In this document: piece after piece, positions 60,810 to 64,000 of the stretch | Position numbering within the stretch: position 1 is the stretch's first letter | How the letters are laid out: each line of letters starts with the position of its first letter | NCBI RefSeq assembly: GCF_031199965.1 | Contig: NZ_CP133605.1 | Location: 5,313,001 to 5,377,000, forward strand | From: Paenibacillus sp. D2_2 | GTDB taxonomy: Bacteria; Bacillota; Bacilli; Paenibacillales; Paenibacillaceae | DNA length: 64,000 nucleotides | Reading direction: 5' to 3' | Position numbers and translations under genes: made by a program | Notes under the pieces: model-generated | Told to the model about the DNA's origin: nothing | The model's database searches: none | Seen by the model: only the letters and a program-made list of their open reading frames with translations

Positions 60810-60864
60810 TTGACTTATTCTACTTAAAATGATAAATTATTTTTTGTTAACCGGTTAACAAAAA
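60810..60864 (+). promoter_or_regulatory. MarR promoter with perfect 24-base palindrome
   Basis: -35 TTGACT (60810-60815), 17-base spacer, -10 TAAATT (60833-60838). Immediately downstream, TTTTTGTTAACC and its exact reverse complement form a perfect 24-base palindrome (60841-60864), overlapping the transcription start of the MarR gene; an autoregulatory operator is likely. Confidence 0.65.
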
Positions 60865-60879
60865 GAGGTGAATACTAAA

Positions 60880-61356
60880 ATGGATTTAAAACAAAAGCAA
60901 TTAGCTTTAAAGGTTATTGAGGAATTTATTGTACAAAGAGAAGAAAAGATGAATAAACGTAAGTCAATCACTACGGCAGAATATCCGATTAGTGAATTGA
61001 CACTAACGCAACTTCACATAATAGCACTTATTAAAGAACATTCATCTGAGGCTAATAATACTTTTCTTTCTATTCAACTAAGTATCTCAAAACCAGCAGT
61101 GACAAAAGCTGTTAATCAATTAATGAAAAAAGGTCTTATTCTTTCAGAGAAGAAAGAGGGAAATCAAAAATCTGTCTATTACTATCTAACACAATCTGGG
61201 GAACAGTTAGCATCTGTGCATAGAGAGATACATCGAAAAGTAATAGAACGTTATGAAGAGTTATTAAATAAATTTACTGAAGATGAATTGAGTGTCATTA
61301 TACGGTTTATGTCTGAATGGACTAATCAAATAAAAAAAACAGATTTAGTGGAATGA
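60880..61356 (+). CDS. MarR-family transcriptional regulator
   Basis: A 158-residue winged-helix regulator. It begins MDLKQKQLALKVIEEFIVQR and has helix-turn-helix region LSIQLSISKPAVTKAVNQLM (about residues 65-84), followed by a wing with KKEGNQKSVYYYLTQSG. The ATG at 60880 follows GAGGTG at normal distance; a GTG four codons upstream is within it. It is preceded by its own promoter and palindromic operator. It may control the small DUF2798 gene that follows. AT-rich like its neighbours. Confidence 0.82.
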   Translation: MDLKQKQLALKVIEEFIVQREEKMNKRKSITTAEYPISELTLTQLHIIALIKEHSSEANNTFLSIQLSISKPAVTKAVNQLMKKGLILSEKKEGNQKSVYYYLTQSGEQLASVHREIHRKVIERYEELLNKFTEDELSVIIRFMSEWTNQIKKTDLVE

Positions 61357-61419
61357 ACACTAAAAGTTATATAGTTTGAACAATTGAGGTTAAAAAATAA
61401 TGAATGAAGGATGATAGCT

Positions 61420-61650
61420 TTGAAAATAAATAAGAAATATGAACATATTATCTTTACGATCTTAATGGGTCTGGGAATATCCTTTTTTATTTCTTTTGTT
61501 TTGGTTTCCATCAACATGGGCTACAATAATATGTTTATGACAAAGTGGTTAAATATGTGGGGAGAGGCATTTATTTGTGCAGTTCCATGTGCTTATTTTT
61601 TTCCGAAAGGAATAAAAAAGGTAATGAAAAGAATCACTTTTGTAGAATAG
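61420..61650 (+). CDS. DUF2798 small membrane protein
   Basis: About 76 residues with two membrane helices (ILMGLGISFFISFVLVSINM and WLNMWGEAFICAVPCAYFFP), the pattern of DUF2798. The start is uncertain: a TTG at 61420 has AAGG 11 bases before it and gives the usual KINKKYEHIIF N-terminus; an ATG nine bases upstream overlaps that site. Function unknown; these proteins often travel with MarR/TetR regulators and redox genes. It lies 63 bases after the MarR gene. Confidence 0.7.
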   Translation: MKINKKYEHIIFTILMGLGISFFISFVLVSINMGYNNMFMTKWLNMWGEAFICAVPCAYFFPKGIKKVMKRITFVE

Positions 61651-61738
61651 AAAAAATCTCATTAAAATACGAACACAACTTTACTAATGATTTTTGGATG
61701 CAGATGCCTTTAAATGCAAAAAAATAAAACAATTTTAA

Positions 61739-61780
61739 AGAGCCTTACTACACACTAAATTGTAGCAAGGCTCTTATATT
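61739..61780. terminator. Terminator between convergent DUF2798 and phosphoesterase genes
   Basis: AAGAGCCTTACTACA / TGTAGCAAGGCTCTT stem with one mismatch, T-rich on both flanks. Confidence 0.8.
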
Positions 61781-61794
61781 GCTCCGGCTATCCC

Positions 61795-63395
61795 TTAAGC
61801 TTCTGCCCCTTGCTGAACACTAACCTTCCAATTATGATCACAGCCTGCCCGAATAACCTGATGCTTCGCAATATATTCACAGACCAGATCGGCCATATCG
61901 ATGGTAATCTCACGGACAACGGGTCGGCCTTGATACATCTCATAATCCCCGCCCCCGCCTGCGCGATAGCTGTTCATCACAACATCCATCTCCGCTTCGG
62001 CAGCCAATTCTGCATCGTTATAATTCAACTTAACTACCCGTTCACCTACCGGACGGGAAATATCCAACTCATATTCAATGCCTTCCCACATGTCATAGTT
62101 GTAATGCTGAGCCTTCGGCTCCAAGAAGGCCGAATTGATCATCAGTTCTCCGTCAGATCCCAGTTGCCAATAGGTGGCGGTCTGCTCCAACGCAGCGCGG
62201 ATATCCTTACCCGTTAGCCTTAATACAGCAATCGTATTAGGATAAATGAAATTAGCTAGTACATCTCGGCGCGTAATCATATCCCGGAACCCAAGCGATT
62301 GCTCGTTAAGCAGCGCCGTATTGGATACATGAGCACCGCTGACCTCCATCTGAACCCGATTGACGAATTCAATGAAGGGATGGTCCTCCAGGCGACAATC
62401 AAGCGAGCTCAATACGCTCATATCCCCATCTACGGTTCCGATCGGTTCATCCAGCCATTCTTGGGTCTCTTCCTCAAGCTCGCGGCATAAATCGAGTACT
62501 CCCTGATCCGCTTCTACCGACTCATCCGGGACGAGCAGGTCTGCGTGGCGGTCTGTAATCTCCCAATCCCAGCTCTCCCCTCTACGGAAGCTAACTTGAA
62601 CTCTGCCCAGCGCCTGACCGAGACAACCAGGTTGCACAATCGTTACCCCATTTACCTCTCCGGCAAGGCTGCGATGCTGATGGCCTGTGATGAGAATATC
62701 TATCCCCTCCACCTCCGCGCACATCGCATAGGCCTGATTCTCTCCAGTCAGACGTTCCACCGGCTCGCCAGTCCACAGGTCGCGTTCAAATCCGCCGTGA
62801 TAGGCTACAATCAGCAGATCCGGCCGCTCCTCTCTACGAATCATCGGTACCCAGAAGCGTACCGTCTCTAATGCATCGGCGAACTCCAAGCCCGCAATAT
62901 GCTGGGGATTCTCCCAATGCGGAATATAATGAGTCGTTACTCCCAGCACAGCGAGCTTCAATCCGTTCTCCAGCACCTTCGTTATATAAGGTTGCCCGAA
63001 CGCAGGTTTCCCGCCCCCTTCACCGTAATCCCCGCAGAAAGCCATGGAAATTGCGAATCCTCAACCACCTGATACAAAGTGCTTAATCCGTAATTAAATT
63101 CGTGATTCCCTGGCACTGCCGCATCATAACCTAGCCGATTAAGAACCTCGATCGTCGGGTGAACTCCTTGCTTGTTTTTTACAAAATAGGTCGATAGGGG
63201 TGTCCCTTGAATCAGATCTCCATTATCAAGCAAGAGCAGCTCCGGATGAGTAAGTCTCTCTCTTCCAATCAATGTCGCCAGCTTCGCCAAACCCAATTGG
63301 CATTCGCCAGCCGAACGGTAATCCGTCGGATAGATATGTCCATGAATATCGCTGGATACTAGAATCTCACACGTGGTCTCTTGTAGATGCTCCAT
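61795..63395 (-). pseudogene. 5'-nucleotidase/2',3'-cyclic phosphodiesterase-type metallophosphoesterase, frameshifted
   Basis: About 533 residues when repaired. The N-terminal metallophosphoesterase domain has SSDIHGHIYP, LLLLDNGDLIQGTPLS, PGNHEFNYG and, further on, ITGHQHRS, the metal-binding set. Five C at 63014-63018 should be six; the first part as read ends at NLRSGNLI and the repaired frame continues KPAFGQPYITKVLENGLKLA. The C-terminal 5'-nucleotidase domain (about 330-530) ends YRAGGGGDYEMYQGRP and so on. There is no signal peptide, so it is probably cytosolic, unlike the usual secreted UshA/YfkN type. Start ATG at 63395, after AAGGGAG. Confidence 0.82.
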
Positions 63396-63567
63396 CTTCA
63401 ATAACACTCCCTTTTCGTGTTTTTCTTGATTCTATCAAGCGAAATGCAGATTTATATTAAATCCCTTTAATTTACAAAAATTTATCATTCCACTGACGAT
63501 CCGATAATAAATGAGCATTATATTTAATCCAGTAACAAAAAAATAGATTCTATGGAGGTCATCTCGC

Positions 63568-64000
63568 TTGAAAAAAATCGTTAAGCTTGCTCTTCCCTTA
63601 TTCTTATCCATTGCTTTCCTTGGAGGCTGTGGACAGAACTCTGCTTCCGTTAACAGTACCGATGGCAAAGCAGCAGCAAACTCCAGCCAATCTAATCAGA
63701 CCGAAGAGAAGACGAATAAAGATACAGGTTATGTTCCAACTACACTGACTGTCCAATTCGTACCTTCGCAAAATGCAGACACACTGGAAGCAAAAGCGAA
63801 GCCGCTTGAGAAGTTGCTCTCCGACAAGATCGGCATTCCTGTCAAAGTCAGCGTCTCCACCGACTACAATACAATCATCGAAGCAATGGCTTCCAAGAAG
63901 GTTGATGTAGGCTTCCTGCCACCGACCGCTTATGTATTGGCCAAACAAAAAGGTGCAGCAGAGGTTATTCTGCAAGCTCAACGTTTCGGTGTGCAAGATG
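63568..64000 (+). CDS. phnD: Phosphonate-type ABC transporter binding lipoprotein (PhnD-like), C-terminus outside window
   Basis: The first 144 residues of a lipoprotein. TTG start after TGGAGG. Lipobox FLGGC at about residue 21, then a Ser/Asn-rich linker, then TLTVQFVPSQNADTLEAKAK and KVDVGFLPPTAYVLA, the PhnD pattern of phosphate/phosphite/phosphonate-binding proteins. The transport genes would follow outside the window. It is divergent from the phosphoesterase gene, which could be part of the same phosphorus-scavenging theme. Confidence 0.85.
   Translation, partial: MKKIVKLALPLFLSIAFLGGCGQNSASVNSTDGKAAANSSQSNQTEEKTNKDTGYVPTTLTVQFVPSQNADTLEAKAKPLEKLLSDKIGIPVKVSVSTDYNTIIEAMASKKVDVGFLPPTAYVLAKQKGAAEVILQAQRFGVQD

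Overview
The window looks like chromosome from a mesophilic, spore-former-type Bacillota, most likely a Paenibacillus. Supporting signs are mid-range GC, strong GGAGG-type ribosome binding sites, TTG/GTG starts, many Bacillus subtilis-like gene sets (cid, ndh/yjlC, gltC, cydABDC, katA, ald, mhq), and a large YesM/YesN-regulated LplA/B/C-type sugar ABC system next to plant-polysaccharide enzymes. No rRNA, tRNA, CRISPR array or transposase is visible.

Layout. 0-10.5 kb: cidR/cidAB, glutamate dehydrogenase gdhA, type II NADH dehydrogenase with its DUF1641 partner, a GltC-like regulator and a secreted GH74 xyloglucanase with two X2 modules and a CBM3. 10.6-21 kb: the cydABDC operon (bd oxidase and its ABC exporter) behind a cluster of three Rex/Fnr-type operators, an ABC-2-like exporter and catalase. 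21-29 kb: a heterodimeric ABC exporter, two tiny hydrophilic proteins, and two UbiA/MenA-type prenyltransferases. 29-40 kb: two c-di-GMP proteins, an LCP cell-wall ligase, three dehydrogenase/oxidoreductase genes and a mannonate-oxidoreductase-type SDR. 40-50.5 kb: one long minus-strand unit (response regulator, sensor kinase, response regulator, solute-binding lipoprotein, two permeases, GH43) for sensing, uptake and hydrolysis of a xylan-type oligosaccharide. 50.6-57.5 kb: a deacetylase, the mhqR-mhqP-mhqO-mhqD quinone-resistance unit with two MhqR-type operators, a one-subunit heme-copper-oxidase-like protein, a secreted FAD protein and an MFS exporter. 57.6-61.7 kb: an AT-rich block (TetR, azoreductase, SDR, VOC dioxygenase, MarR, DUF2798), probably acquired, that duplicates the mhq theme. 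61.8-64 kb: a 5'-nucleotidase-type phosphoesterase and the start of a phosphonate-type binding protein.

Two sequence-level themes run through the window. First, a ~167-bp structured repeat occurs in three full copies just upstream of unrelated genes, plus two fragments. Its stems carry compensatory base changes between copies, so the fold itself has been maintained. Second, about two dozen otherwise well-conserved genes are broken by single-base indels, mostly one base missing from a run of G or C. This pattern fits sequencing error better than real gene decay, so the affected genes are annotated as reconstructed spans and marked frameshifted.
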